This document shows, piece by piece, positions 22,673 to 36,400 of a stretch of DNA of 64,000 bases. Each line of letters opens with the position of its first letter. Position 1 is the first letter of the stretch. Below the pieces are notes generated by a model. That model did no database searches and was not told the origin of the DNA. It was given only the letters and a program-made list of their open reading frames with translations. The DNA comes from Pycnopodia helianthoides (taxonomy: Eukaryota > Echinodermata > Asteroidea > Forcipulatida > Asteriidae), in assembly GCA_032158295.1 (NCBI GenBank), contig CM063246.1, positions 19,340,991 through 19,404,990 of the forward strand. The letters are read 5' to 3'. A program made the position numbers and the translations under genes.

Positions 22673-24199
22673 TTGAAACATAATATTTGCAACTATATTT
22701 ATTTCATAACAAACGCTTTTATAGCCCAAAGCGCCCAATCCGAAAGCAACGTGTCCCTTTAAGAAACTGAGTATTTTTATTTATTTATTTATTTATTTAT
22801 TTTTTTTTGGGGGGGGGGCGGAAATTTGCCGGGAAAACTTATAAGCAATTTGCTACGATTTTATACCGCATTGTTGTATTTTAGAAATTGCTTTTGTCTA
22901 TTGGTGATCTTTCATTGTGCACAAAATAACTTTTAAAATAATTATATAAATGATATTGTCACATTTGAGGCTTTGGACGCATTTAGTTTGGTAGAATTGC
23001 TAAGGGCATCTAAGACTATGAGCAATGTTTACAAAAAAATATAGTTTTCAGATAAAAACAAATATTTATACGAGTTTTATAAATGTATAATAATTCTTTA
23101 TGATACAAAAATACGTGTGTGTGATTTATAGATTTATTTCTTGTATTATTTTTGTTTATTTATTTTCTAAGAGGCTTAAAAGCTCGTATGCAAATTAGAA
23201 TAGTCTGGCTACTTTTCGAAATTCACATCTTCGTCAATGTCTCGTGGTCCGGTACCAGAGTTAATAGCCTTGTTGTACATTGGTTACCGGCCGGCTGTTT
23301 TGACAAAGGTTAAAAATTGGTTTTGTCCAATCACGGTCCAAGTAAGGAGTTTCCCTCCCAGGGTTTACTATTGTAAACATGGTTGGAAATAAAGTAAACC
23401 ATGGGGACGAGGAAGGGTTTATGCAAGAAAAAGTTCAATAACTGAACATGGACTTTACATTCTTTACAGAGACTCGGGGTCTCAGAATAATAAGTGTCTG
23501 TCATAAGAAATGCCCTTGAACGATGAAACGGGAAATTTGGGGTACAATTACACACAAACGCAAGGCCAGCATTGGAGCCGGAAGTAGAGGAAACTCATGT
23601 GCGGCAGACGCGGCAGATGACTAATATCGAGAATGTTCTAGTATTAAAAAAACTAAACATAATATTTATGTTATTTGGATGAGAATAAAGAATAAACTCT
23701 AAGACTAAGTGGTTTTCGTCAATCTTTCCAGACGTTCTGGCTGTTTTGAATAAAGGTTGTGACGTTTCGAATAGTGCCTTATTTGGGCATTCTCGCCCGC
23801 GGCCCCCTCCCCCTCCCCCATTTTTAATCCACCGTTCACATCTATATAGGCTCGATTCCATGCCACTGATTATCAAATAGTTCTTCGCTGACAGACCCTT
23901 TGTAAAGCATGTGAATATACGGGCTATTTCGCGCACTACCAGTGGAGTGTGTGGGTGGGTGTGGGGGGGGGGGGTGGCGGTAGCCCAACACTCAAAACTC
24001 TTGCCCCCGCCCCAAAATGAGATTTAAAAATACACAAATGGTTCGATACATGAAAATACCGCCCCCCCCCCCCCCGAAATAGGTTTTACCCCCGCTCCCC
24101 CCCCCCCAAAAAAAAGGAGAGAGGGGAGGGGGGGGGGAGAAAAAAATACTAATAAAAAATAAAATAACTAACTAACTTAATAAAAAAATAAACATAAAC

Positions 24200-24230
<31 letters not shown>

Positions 24231-25673
24231 AAGTTAATTAACAAAAATAAACAAACAGACAAACGAACACATAACAAAAATGTTTGGTTACACCACTGGG
24301 ACCTCCAGGTGTCTCAACTTGTTACGAAACACTTGACTTTGGGGAGTGTCAACAACAACTTCGTCCCCAGCCAAGATGATTGCAAAAAGGAACAACGATG
24401 ACCCCACAAAAAACAGCAGCAAAAATTACAACAACGACGATGACATTGTATCGACAAACATCCAGCAATGGTTACAAAACTAAAACACAACGGCTGCAAT
24501 AAAGACTAGTTCATGATGGTGTGACGAACGTTGACATTTTAAATCCCTTTTTTCCTGGTTCAATTCGCTAAGTATCTCAAGGCATTTGAGTCTCAAGACG
24601 TCCTCAACATCAAACTAAAGCACTTGAATCCGCAGTATTAATGTCCCTCTGATGGCCTACAGGTCTGCAACCTATAGACCGAAAACACATTTTCCTTAAT
24701 TGTTTTTGCCCAAAACAGGTATAAGTTCTATCCTCAGACAGGCCCGATTGATAAACCTATGACCCTTTAGGCAGTATGACCCATGGGCCCCGAATCCACA
24801 GTTATAAAACATAGGGTATATAGTGTGCACAAAATCTAGTTCCGTCACAGTGTAATAACATGATAACTATCAAAAACATGTATATGAATTTATTTTTGCC
24901 AAACTCTCTTCAACGTCTGGAATGGTTATTAGCTTTGAAAAAAAGGTGTGAAGTTAACATTGCAAAGGAGATAGGCCTACGCATTTTCCCAGCGTACAGC
25001 ACGCTGCTGTACGCCAGGGCATCCGAAGACGAATTAACAGTAAATAGCATCGCAGGGTTTGGCCACTGGTGTCAAATTAATGATTAAGTGTTGAGCTTGT
25101 CAGCTAAATAATTGTTTAGGGCCCTATAAAAAAACTGTTCGCCTCTTGACAGGGGGTTTGGGTTCGAAAATGTTCCTACTAATAATCATACGGTCGAAGT
25201 TCCGGCTGAGAACGCAAAATTTACCAAACTCATAAAAAAACATCTTCTTAATTTCACTGAAATTGAGCTGCCTAGCCAATAAACGAGACTAATACATGTA
25301 TGGGAAACAAAATAAAGCTACAAATTTCTGATTAGAGTTGAGATCTTGACGTGGGTTTTTATATTAATGGCCTTTCCAGGCTATACTTGTCCTGTTTTGT
25401 ATTAAGCAATGAGGCTGTGTAGGTAACATTGAAGCTATAGTGACCTGCAATATTATTACAATGAGCACACGTGACTTACGAACATGCCATCAGCGCGCCA
25501 ACTCGACCTATAGCAGGCCTGATTTATTCGTTTGAAACCAAAGCCTGGTCCATATAACAAGTACAGGCTATAAAAGCTAAACCAGTCAAAATAAAGAAAA
25601 AAAATGCAACAAATTGAAGGACAGGAAAAACAGTGCAGTGGTGAATACGAGAGCATATTTTTTCCATCATCTC
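22673..25673. other. No gene seen; low-complexity intergenic DNA
   Basis: Contains poly-G and poly-C tracts (23960-24135) and a TAAA microsatellite around 24200-24230. Open frames here are short and show no domain or splice pattern that I can support. Confidence 0.6.
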
Positions 25674-26020
25674 TTTTAGACACTGGACACCTTTGGTAAT
25701 TGTCAAAGACCAGTCTTCTCACTTGGTGTATCTCAACATATGCACAAAATAACAAACCTGTGAACTCAATTGGTCGTCGAAGTTGCGAGATAATAATAGA
25801 AAAAAACACCCTTGTCACACGAAGTTGCTTGATTTCGAGACCTCAAGCGTGAGGTCTCGAAATCGATTCAATATTTTACTGAGAAATTACTTTTTTTCTC
25901 AAAAACTACGTTACTTCAGAGGGAGCCGTTTCTCACAATGTTTTATACTAAAACTGCTCGTAAGTTTTTATGCTAACTTTTTATTTTGAGTAATTACAAA
26001 TAGTGTCCAGTGCCTTTAAG
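25674..26020. mobile_element. Full-length MITE of the GACACT-ended family (~345 bp)
   Basis: Ends ACACTGGACACCTTTGGTAA and its inverted counterpart TTACAAATAGTGTCCAGTG. It is the best-preserved copy of the family also seen at 11910-12271 and 15553-15722. Confidence 0.88.
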
Positions 26021-27080
26021 TAGAGAGCTGCAGTTTAATGAGGTACAGGTTTACTGTGGTCCCTGGTTTACGTCAGAAACATTGGAAGGATTCGAACACT
26101 TGCATATCATTTAATTTGGTGGACTAGTGGATTTAACATAATTAATTCACTAAGTCAACCATACATAGATCTGAAAACGAACACCTGGTTCATCTTCGCC
26201 TAACACCCCCTGAAAAACACACTCGAACAGCATATAATTACTTTAGACTGCACTGCATATTGCGTTGAAATTTCCAGCTGTTTTATTACAGACAATTTAA
26301 ATAAACATCGCTATATTTTACCCAATAATTTATCTAAACGCTAACTGCGAAGTTAAACACTCGAACAGCATAAATTACTTTAGACTGCACTGTATATTGC
26401 GTTGAAATTGCCAGCTGTTCTATTGACAGTAAAACTAAATAAACAACGCTATGTTTTACCCCATAACTAAAAGCCAACAGTGAAGTTGTACAATGATGAC
26501 AGAATTTCGAAAAGACATGCATTAGAGGAACATATCCCCAAAAGAATAATTCCAAAATTCGGTCTAGTACTTGAAAGGCGTGTCTGGTTGCACAATGGAA
26601 GCTGAAAATGATGTTATTTCATTCACTTAAAACTCAGTGTTGTACTTTACGAAGCTCCGTAAGTGCCATTGCTATGTATGTTGTTCTCAACTGCTTTTGA
26701 AAAATAAAAATAAAAGCTTTTGAAAATAAAAACAACTGCTCTCTAAAACAAACTAGCGATGGCACTAATGGGCTTTCGTATTAGTACTTTCCCCGTTACC
26801 TGCGAAATGTCTAGTAGGCCTGTACCCTTCCCCCCCCCCCCAAAAAAAAAAAAAGAAAAGAAAAAAAAGATAGAGAAGCCGTTAATAAAAATATTTAAAA
26901 AAAAACACTCACTTGGCAACTTGTTCTTCGTGAATCCAGTTATTGATGATATGAGCAGTCTTAACCTCAAGGTTTAATGTTTACACTAACTGTAAATTAA
27001 TCCGCAAAAATTCCACTTCCGATATTTCGTATAGTCGAATCATGCCTCTGCACAGTCACCCGAATTGAATGCCCGAATGC
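26021..27080. other. No gene seen; 3' flank of the glutathione peroxidase gene
   Basis: AT-rich. It contains two diverged copies of a ~100-bp segment (about 26220-26310 and 26355-26450, CACTCGAACAGCATA block) and homopolymer runs at 26830-26875. Confidence 0.55.
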
Positions 27081-27103
27081 ACGAGGGCACCGTCCTCGAG
27101 TGA

Positions 27104-27157
27104 GCTTCGGAAACCAATCGGCCGCCTAGAAGTGACGGTTGACGATCGGCTCGTCAT
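27104..27157 (-). promoter_or_regulatory. Candidate SECIS element (type II-like) for the selenoprotein mRNA
   Basis: Reading the minus strand, ATGA (27157-27154) is followed after 13 bases by AA in the apical region, and the 3' side ends in a GA (27107-27106). A ten-pair helix with one bulged T joins the two sides (GAGCCGATCG with CGATTGG-T-TTC), and a CCG/CGG mini-stem follows the AA, as in type II SECIS. It lies about 220 bases after the glutathione peroxidase stop codon, the normal position in a selenoprotein 3' UTR. The helix below the quartet looks weak, so this needs folding software. Confidence 0.55.
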
Positions 27158-27377
27158 CGTCTGTGCTTCGGCAAGTTGAAGTAGAAATCTTGGATTAATT
27201 TAAGTACGTTATTTTTTTCAAGAGGAACGAATTAGAACGTGTTTTCGGTTAAATAGTTTATCTATAGTTTAATTCATGCATAATCACGGTGTTAATTTAT
27301 TTGGTTCATCATATTCTATATCCCTCTTTCGTGCCCCCCCTAACTTTTAGAGGGGGAGGGGCTTGGATTGAGGGAAT

Positions 27378-30153
27378 TTACAAGTCTACTCCATCCAGGT
27401 TAATGTACGCCAAAACCTTTTTCCGAATCTGGTTCCTTTCATCTTCCCTGGTTATCAGGGCCTCGATTGCCGGCGCCAGGTTCTCCGGGCTGACGGAGGG
27501 GTCAAAACGTTTGTATGGGACGCCCTCGGCGTCGACGAGAAACTTCTCAAAGTTCCAAGTGACGTCACCGACTTTGATGAACGGCCAGTAGAGCTTGGAC
27601 GAGTCGCCGATCTCGAGTTTGACTGGGGGACAGGAGGCCTATGGAGACGAACATAAATGAGTTTGGGATCAGGGACATTTAAAAACCTATTATTGCCAGG
27701 AGCGAAAATGAAAATGTTATTTACAAATAATTAAAAATAAATAATATTTGTTGGGGGATATTTCAGATGTGAAGTTTAAAAACCGCTTATTAATTCAAAT
27801 TGTGACTAAAATCAAAATCAAACTTATTCTTGATGAAAGCATCTGCAAACAGTCGAGTGCTTAATTTTTTACAAATATTGCCAAAAGTTTGTTTTTGTGA
27901 ACGAAAGAAAGGTACGCGCATTGGTACAGTGATTCACCGCATGGTTATATTTACGTGCGCTGCTAATGTACTAACAAAACGTCCTCGCACTCCACATTAT
28001 AACAATTTAAATAAAATAAAACATTTTAACATTGACTCATAGGCCTAATATTGTCCAAAAAAATCTAAAGGTTGATTGTTGCATTGAAATAAGGGTAAAC
28101 AAACAAAGTTGTCACTATGTCAAGGTAAAACTAACACAAAATCCCGATCAAGAAAATAAACCGACCTTTTACACGAGTACCCCCACCCCTTCCACTCCTA
28201 TTGGGTCTTCATTGAGTTCTATTAATTTCAGGGATTCTTCAGAGTTGTGTCCCCTTCTTTTTCGGGTGGGGTGGGGGGGGGGTACTTATGTCGGACATGG
28301 TCCACTACCGGGTCAGAGGGAGGGGGGGGGGGGACAGTGTGACACGGAATCTATGTCAAAATGACCCAGCAATGAAAGTCAAACTGACGCAGCATCTAAG
28401 CTTTTCTAACCAGTTTCCGGGTCATCCTGACCCGGAAATAGGTCAGGCCCCCTGGGACCCGCAATCCAGGTCCATTCTAACCCGGGAGTTTTTGTAGTGT
28501 GTTGATACTAAGGGAACGGTTCGACTTTAAGATATTTCAGCTTGAAACAAAAAAAAGGGCATTCAGTGTCACTTGTACTGTACAAGTTTGTTTGATTTGA
28601 TGTACCACTATACCTAGTACTGTTATTGTATCATTTGTTTTTGTTCAGATTAAATATTCGTTCATTTAACATGCACGATACAGCGTCTTTCTTCAATCGG
28701 AATATTATTCACATTTTTTTTTAATAATGCTTAATTACACTTTTAAAAAGGCCTATTCTCCAGCCATTAGAAAGCAAGCTAGAATAATACGACCTTCTAT
28801 CGTAGAGGTGCATATATAATAAGTCAAAAGGCACAGACTGCACTCAGCGTTATAATGAGCTGCCCGACTTAATTTAGTGGACTCATTGTGAAAACGATTA
28901 CCTCGACTGATTTCTTGTCATTATTGGACCAGCTTGCGATTCCCTACCCCCCCCCTCCTCCACACCATCTCTCTATTGAGAGCTAATTGCCTGCACTGAG
29001 CTGAAGCTTTCAGCCGTGAACGCTATCAGACATTATTAACTTGATGGGTCAGGCAAGGCTATATATAGCCTATCTATAGGCCTATATTATTATTACTTGT
29101 TTTCTTAAAAAATAATATCATCCCTGTATTAGACACGATTGGTAAGGATAAAAAACATCCTTTTATTTTTAGTCTGAAAGCTGACTGGTTATGAAGTTCA
29201 TAGAACCATTTTTGTTCTTTCTGTCAAATACTTTGCACCGAAATGAAGTTAAATTTCAATAAGCCTAGGGCCTGGGCCTATTCGAGAAAACTGTATCTGA
29301 AAACCACACGAAAAAAAACCGCAACAGACGATTTCGGTTGATACAGCCAAAGTTAATAAAGACAATGCTGAACATTGTCAACCGTTTTTTGTTTACAATT
29401 TCTCCCGCAGCGGCAGTCGCAAACCTGACGTGTTGGCGGTGGTAAAAATAAACAAATAGCACACAAACATAGACACGTAGGCCCAATTTGGTAGATGGTG
29501 AAATAGTTTCCTATGAAGACCGATTCTTTTAAAAAGGGGTCAAAACATATTGCCTTCCAACCTCGGCTTTTCCTTGCACTGATTTGAAAGAGAGAAATAC
29601 AAAGTGATGGCATCGTGACAACCCCACAGCAAACACAAATAAAATTGCAACTACATAAATGAGTGATTAACGATACCTTTAGGTGTGTGTACAGGGGATG
29701 CTCCGAGGCGCCGTTCACATCAATCTGGGCAAACACGGGAAACGACGGTACGAAACCACCGCCGGGGCGGACGAACTTCAGCCCGTTCAGGATCTCTGCG
29801 TTATCCCCCGGCTCCTGGAGACCAAACTGGTTACACGGTGTGGCGATGATCTCCAATCGGTCCCCGTATTTGAGTTTGAGTGCATTCAGTTGTGGGTACT
29901 GGGTTGTGGTGTACCCTCAGTAGGTCGCTACGTTGATGAGCAAGAGCACCCTGCCGGCGTAGCGGGAGAGGGGCACCGCTGCTGGCCCATCCGCGCCGAG
30001 TGGTTCAAGGGAGTACCCGTGGATGGTCGACCCACGAGCACCCTGACGATGGCACACCGATTCGAGGAGTCCCGCAGACGCGGCTGCTGCTGCCCATAGG
30101 AGATGCAGGACGAAGATGGACGAGGAAAGCATCCCTGATGACGAGGCCGCCAT
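27378..30153 (-). CDS. GPX3-like: Secreted-type glutathione peroxidase, selenoprotein (2 exons)
   Basis: Exon 1 is 30153-29677 and exon 2 is 27638-27378; the junction is phase 0 and the product is 245 residues. It reduces hydrogen and lipid peroxides with glutathione. Residue 79 is an in-frame TGA (29919-29917) in the motif [18 protein letters not shown], exactly where the family has selenocysteine. Gln113 ([12 protein letters not shown]) and Trp187-Asn188 (TWNFEKF) complete the catalytic tetrad. A hydrophobic Ala-rich N-terminus ([16 protein letters not shown]) looks like a signal peptide, which points to the extracellular GPX3/5/6 type; human GPX3 is slightly shorter. I chose the ATG at 30153 because upstream frame positions lack an ATG. 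A candidate SECIS lies at 27104-27157. A conventional gene finder would cut this gene at the TGA. Confidence 0.94.
28260..28500. repeat. GGGTCA/GACCC-rich repeat in the GPX intron
   Basis: G-rich tracts followed by CATCCTGACCCGGAAATAGG-type blocks. Relatives lie at 53375-53800 and 58890-59035. Confidence 0.6.
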
Positions 30154-30418
30154 TACGACTGCTCGAGCCAAAATCAACTGAATCGAGATGCGAGCCCCTC
30201 TCGTTTAATAATCTCGCTTGGCCAGCCAGGCGGAAAAATATTCTACGCGAGCCGGATGTCCGTGATGCGTGACCGTCTCCGCACCGTAACCAGACTACAT
30301 CATTGCAACACTCCGTTAAATTGGCTCCTACATCAATATTCGTAAAATATGCAACTCAAAATATACTTAACTAAATGAATGAATAATTCAGGAAAAACTG
30401 TATTAAATGAAACAAGTT

Positions 30419-30726
30419 AAAGGCCCTGTACACTATTGGTAAGATCGAAAAACACAAATGTTCACAGATTCAAACATAACTTACATGATTTAAAGTAAGT
30501 AATGGTAGAAAAGGGTTCCTTAAAATATTTCTGCCTAAAATGCTATCGTTTCTGAAAAACAGAAAACACATAAGGTCTCTTTTCACTATTTTCTTGTGAC
30601 CTCGATGACCAATTGAGCTCAAATTTTCACAGGTTTATTATTTCATGTATATGGTTAATCACACGAAACATGAACTTTGTTTGCGACTGTTTTGTCAGCT
30701 CTACCAATCCTGTATAATACCTTTAA
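30419..30726. mobile_element. MITE-like repeat (CCCTGTACACTATTGG end)
   Basis: Starts AAAGGCCCTGTACACTATTGG and ends CCAATCCTGTATAATACCTTT, roughly inverted. A diverged relative lies at 41916-42285. Both carry an interior CCAATTGAGCTCAAATTTTC-like block. Confidence 0.7.
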
Positions 30727-33449
30727 ATGAAGTTGCCACGTAACAAATTAATCCGCGCTTTGAGGCCAGTCCCCCCCTTCCTTGATGCGGCAGACCACTC
30801 GGTAATAAAACTGTTTCACCAGTCTCTCTTTAAAAGAAGACGACGAAAGAGGGAACATTGATAGACAATCAACATTCAGATGGACACCATCTTACTTATT
30901 TTATGGAGACTTTTTAAGAACTTCAACAGAAACAACTTTATTCCGATTGTTCTGTCACTGGTGACAACAGTGATTGTCTTGTGCACCTATACAACACTAT
31001 TTATGATTTTTACCTCCCATTCTATAGTTCATTTAAATGTCAAACCCAAGTTAGGCATCTTTAAATATAAAATAAAGACAAGAACAAAACTCCAAAACAT
31101 TATAATATTGTTATAAATAAAACAGTGCAAAATAAAAAGATGCACCAGAAATGGATTAACTGGAATGTTAAAATTAAATTCATTGTAAATTATAAATACA
31201 CCCATTAAAAAAAAAATCCAAATGTATAAACTGTACACATTGTACACACTGAGTTCGTAAGTGAGGTGGTGAACAGGTACGTGGACGGATTTGAAAAGCG
31301 GCAATAAAATCTTTAATACCACAAATTAAGTCTAAGTTATAACAAAACTTAGAAAAATTGTCTCCCTTTTTGCAGAAATTTGGGGGAGTTTACAACGTAC
31401 ATCTGACCCAATCATAGGGTCTCGCATTGCAATTGTTGGCTCCTGGATGAGAAACATGTACATGTAGGCGATGGGAAATGAAATGGGTTTCTTCCTCGAC
31501 AGGAAGCTGTCAGTAACATGCACTCATGGTTGCTCATCAGTTACTATGATTTCAAGCCAACATACCTGGCTTTATATTCAAGCAAACTTGAATCCTCGAT
31601 GCTGATTGGTCGATCCATGTCAACAACAGTGGGATATTAAACCATATTGCACGGTCCACATCATAAACTGCGTATTGTGCTGTTCTAACTATGCTTACGG
31701 AAGGGCCTATGTGGAGTCTCTTACACAATGGAGCCGTCGTAGACCCCCACACAGTTGGTCTTTGTTCAACTTGGACCCCACAGAGGAATTCTTTAGAAAA
31801 GGGAATAATAAAACAACAAAATTAATTTTATTTTTTTTTTGGTTTTATTTTACTTTGGGCTTTTTGTGTTCTTACTTGATTTACTTAATATGTATTTGTA
31901 TTTTTGTATTTATTTATTTGTATTTCCTTATTTTATTTTGCGGTGTGTTTTCAAGATAATATTTACTTGAATTTAACATTTTGGACGGAAATATTTCTCT
32001 TTACAACCCGTACTAGCGGTTCATATAAACTGATCAATTTCTGAACGGTTTAACTGAACAAATTCAATTTGTTAAATTAATCAAGACTTTGTCTTAAAAA
32101 AAAAGCAAAAAAGAAGAAGATTCCACTTGACCGAATTTTTTAGATTTGTCCTATATTTTCGTCAAAACACTTTCATCAGAAAGTACATTCGACCAGCCGG
32201 TATCTTCTAATATTTATGCAGTTGATTGATTACTGTTGATGTAGTAACAAACTCCGTTTCGTGATCCCGCGGAGCAGAGCAAAACAACAAAATAAAAAAT
32301 GCCAGCCACAAAATAATTATTCTTGCTAAATTGATGGTTGGCAACCTGCCAAGTCATGTGACATCCGGGAGTTTTTTTTTCTCGTAAAAAATACTAGAAT
32401 TTTCAAAATAAATTACCCATTAAGTTACTTAAGGGGCCAGGCAAATTTGCTATTTAAATAACCAATAGCATAAAATGTTATGTAAAGAATAATTATTCTA
32501 TAACCTTCGTGTTTGACTTATTCATGTATATAGTTTTAACCCTCAAGCTTTTTCTGTAGGTTAACAGTTTTCTGTTTTTTTTCAACGATTTCTTTATCTC
32601 AGTGTGTTTTTAACATGTCAAGGTATTGCCTCGGCAAATTTAAGCTTATTTGTTTACTTAATTAATTTTTTTTTTTTATAATTTGGCTCAACTGCCATTG
32701 ACAATTTATAGACAATTAACCGAACGATTTTGTACCCAAATGATCCTTGCAGAGTTTTGTTCAAACCACTGTCCCTTGTTGACCGACAACCCGTGGTCCA
32801 GCTTACGATCTTATGGCATATGAGCTTACCAGTGTGTACCATGTTGTTAAGACAATGAAAACACTAATAAATGTCAGTATGTGACGACAACGTGCCTTGT
32901 TTGAGGGTTTTAATGATAAGACTTTTGTGTTTTATGTATTTTTGAACTTACCCTTAATGGCGATAGAGTTGTTTGTTGCTGTTGTTGTTTGTTTGGTTCT
33001 CTTCACTATGGGTAAACATTTTCATCAAAGTTAGCTGTTTCTCGTCGTTTATGAAAAAACACACTCTTGATTATGCATCCTTCTATAGAGAGCAACACAT
33101 TTTGCTTACAGGTATAGACAGCTAATGAAATTGACACCGTATGTGATAAATAGTGCAAGGATGATTTTCCATTAACTTTAGTATTCCCCTAATAATTGTA
33201 TACACGTCAACAGGTGGACCATATCCTCTGTGCATTTCAAGGCTCGCTCCCATTTCTCAGTACACACCACACACATTCTTGGGCTACGACCTCAAGTTAA
33301 AATCTCTGCGTTACACTAGTATTACTATGATTTACAGATGATAGATTTTGACGGCTGACAGTAACAGTTAACAACACAAATTCTTTCTATTAGCTATTTG
33401 CACACCGTCAACTGTAACCGTTAAATTCCGGGGCTTTCCCCTCCCCCCT
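30727..33449. other. No gene seen; intergenic
   Basis: AT-rich DNA between the starts and ends of two minus-strand genes. The part nearest 33450 must include the 3' UTR of the coiled-coil-like gene. I see no other exon, RNA gene or clear repeat. Confidence 0.55.
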
Positions 33450-36400
33450 TCATACAACCCCGCTCCCTGTGATACCAAGTTTCTGCTGCAACATTTTGGT
33501 CGTCTTCCTAAAGTCATCCTCCATGATCTCGATCTTTCTCAACCCATCCGTGACGTTGTCCCTATAATGGGTGTGCCCCCCGCCGTTCACTCTCTCCGCT
33601 GACGGGCCCTCCCGCTCGCGCTCAGCCTCCTCCCGGTCGAACAATGAAAACTCCTGCTCCAGCGCCGTGAATTTCGCCTGCAATTGTTTGGCATTGGACG
33701 GCGGCTCCCGTCCTTCGGTCATTTCGAAGATGCGGTTGGAGGTGGCTTTGGCTGATTTGGCGCGGGGTTTGGCCGTGCTGGAGGGCTTCCCCGACACCGG
33801 TCGGGTGGTCTCGTACTTCAGAGGGCGTTCCCCTTTTGTTGTCGTTATGACTGTAAGAAAGAAAACCGCAGGTACATTTTAGTGCATCATCTATTCAAAT
33901 TGTTTTTTGTTATTTTCTTCTCAAATAAGTAGTAACAAAAGTCCTTAAAAAAACATCAAAACCACTCGAGACAAAACATAAATAAATTGTTTTAAACTGA
34001 GAAAAGTGGTGGTTAATTTATAAACTCAACAACAACAATAATAGTAAATACATATGTAATAATACAAATAATAATAGCAGTTTTCAACAGAGATTTGAGC
34101 TTAATGCATAAAATGTATCAAATCAATGTAATTCAATGTGATTCAATGTGATTCATTGTGATTCAATGTGATTCAATGTGATTCAATGTAATTCAATGTA
34201 ATTCAATGTGATTCAATGTGATTCAATGTCAAGAACTCAAGAAAATGCACAAGAACCATCGATAAAAAAGCAAGATATTCCCAATTCTTAAATTAAAAAC
34301 AATATTATAATCAATATTCCTGAAACGAGATAAATAAAATTGATACCGTTAAGATTATTCAAGCAAGCATGACCATGCTGCCAGATGAACCAGCAGTATT
34401 ACACAAACATGACCAAAGAAAAATAAGCACATAGTACAAATAAAAAGGTTCCCCAAAAATATATTTTGGGTTGAAGAAACAGATAGACTGATTAAATGTT
34501 GATTCAATTTGATTCAATGTAATTCTATGTAATTCAATGTGATTCAATGTAATTCAATGTAATTCAATTAAATCCAATGTCATTCAATGTCATTCAATGT
34601 CATTCAACATCAAGGACTCAAGAAAATGCACAAGAAAAACAGCAGATAAAACAGCAAGATATTCTTAGTTAATCCAACAAAAAATAATGTAATAATCAAT
34701 ACACCTGAAACGAGATAATTAAAATTGATTCCGTTATCATTATTCAAGCAAGCATGACCATGCTGCCAGATGGACCAGCAGTATTACACAAACATGACCA
34801 AAGAAAAATAAGCACATAGTACAAATAAAAAGGTTCCCAAGGAATATATTTGGGTTGAAGAAACAGAGAGACTGATTAAATGTTGATTTAATTTAATTCA
34901 ATGTAATTCAATGTGATTCAATGTAATTCAATGTGATTCAATGTAATTCAATGTAATTCAATGTCATTCAATGTCATTCAATGTCATTCAACATCAAGGA
35001 CTCAAGAAAATGCACAAGAAAAACAGCAGATAAAACAGCAAGATATTCTTAGTTAATCAAACAAAAAATCTGTAATAATCAATACACCTGAAACGAGATA
35101 AATAAAACTGATTCCGTGATGATTATTCAAGCAAGCATGACCATGCTGCCAGATGAACCAGCAGTATTACACAAACATAACCAAAGAAAAATAAGCACAT
35201 AGTACAAATAAAAAGGTTCCCAAAGAACATATTTTGAGTTGAAGAAATAGAGACACCGATTAAAATCAATTCAATTTGATTCAATGTGATTCAATATCAA
35301 GAACTCAAGAAAATGCACAAGAGAAACAGCAAGATATTCCTAAACTATGCCATTAAATGCAACATAATATTCAAAATACCTGAAAAGAGATAAATACAAT
35401 TTATTTCATCATCATTATTCAATTATATCATTCAGTCAGAAGCACAATATAACAAGCAAATATGACCATGCTGATTGCATATGGACCAGCAGTATTACAC
35501 AAAAACAAAATCACAGACCTGCTGCCCTATATATATAAGAAAAGCACACTTCGATCCTCTGATACATTGGTTATTAAATATGAAGTATTTTAGTTTAGTC
35601 TTTTCTCATCAAATATGGCATTTCAGACAAAAATATTTCAAGGGATGTTTTCTACTATCATCATCATTAGACCGTGTAAGTTTTTTGTTGAAATGTTTTT
35701 GTTTCAAACCTGCTGAGGGATCAAGTCAAACATGCAAAACACTAAAAGTAGAAGGAAAGAAACAGGTTTTTTTTTTCTTCTTCAAGATTTGAATTTGTCC
35801 AAAGGCCTGACTATGTCACATCTTACCAGCACTTCTTGGCCTTGTTCTTTGGTTGTCCGTGAATTTTTGGTTTCCACTGCTTGGGCGTCTGGGCTTGCCT
35901 CGATCGGCCACAACGTAGCTTGCACTATAAAGATCATGCTGGGAAAAAAAAAGAGATAAACAATACTTTGTAATCATCAAGAAGATAATAAGTAATAAAT
36001 TATTATTTTTTTTTTTCGATATGCAAACAAAACAGAATACAATTATTAATGGCTTTTGCATTGAGCCTGTTCAACCCTGAATGTCCCTATAGGCACAATA
36101 TACCTGAGCAGTAAACAATAATTAACAATTCATTAGTTACAACAATATTATATCCATAAAATACATAAAATGCACAACAAAATCACACACAAAAGGTCAG
36201 CGATAAATTACACAATTGAGAGAGAGTTCACAAATTCCAAATTGCCTTCCCCCACATAAAGGTAGGGTCATAGATTGGTTTTGTCAAAGTAATGCTTATT
36301 TAAAGGCAACATTATACAGAAAGATCCAATAAAAGTATTATGTGAAAGTTTTAGCTGAATACAGTGTTTACTTGCTGAGAAAACAGCAACAAAACTTTCG

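Noticed and set aside
30154..30177. N-terminal extension of glutathione peroxidase
   Set aside because: The extended frame begins at TTG; the ATG at 30153 is directly followed by a good signal peptide.
34127..34226. CRISPR-like array
   Set aside because: The direct repeats are 10 bp with no spacers, in a spliced animal gene.
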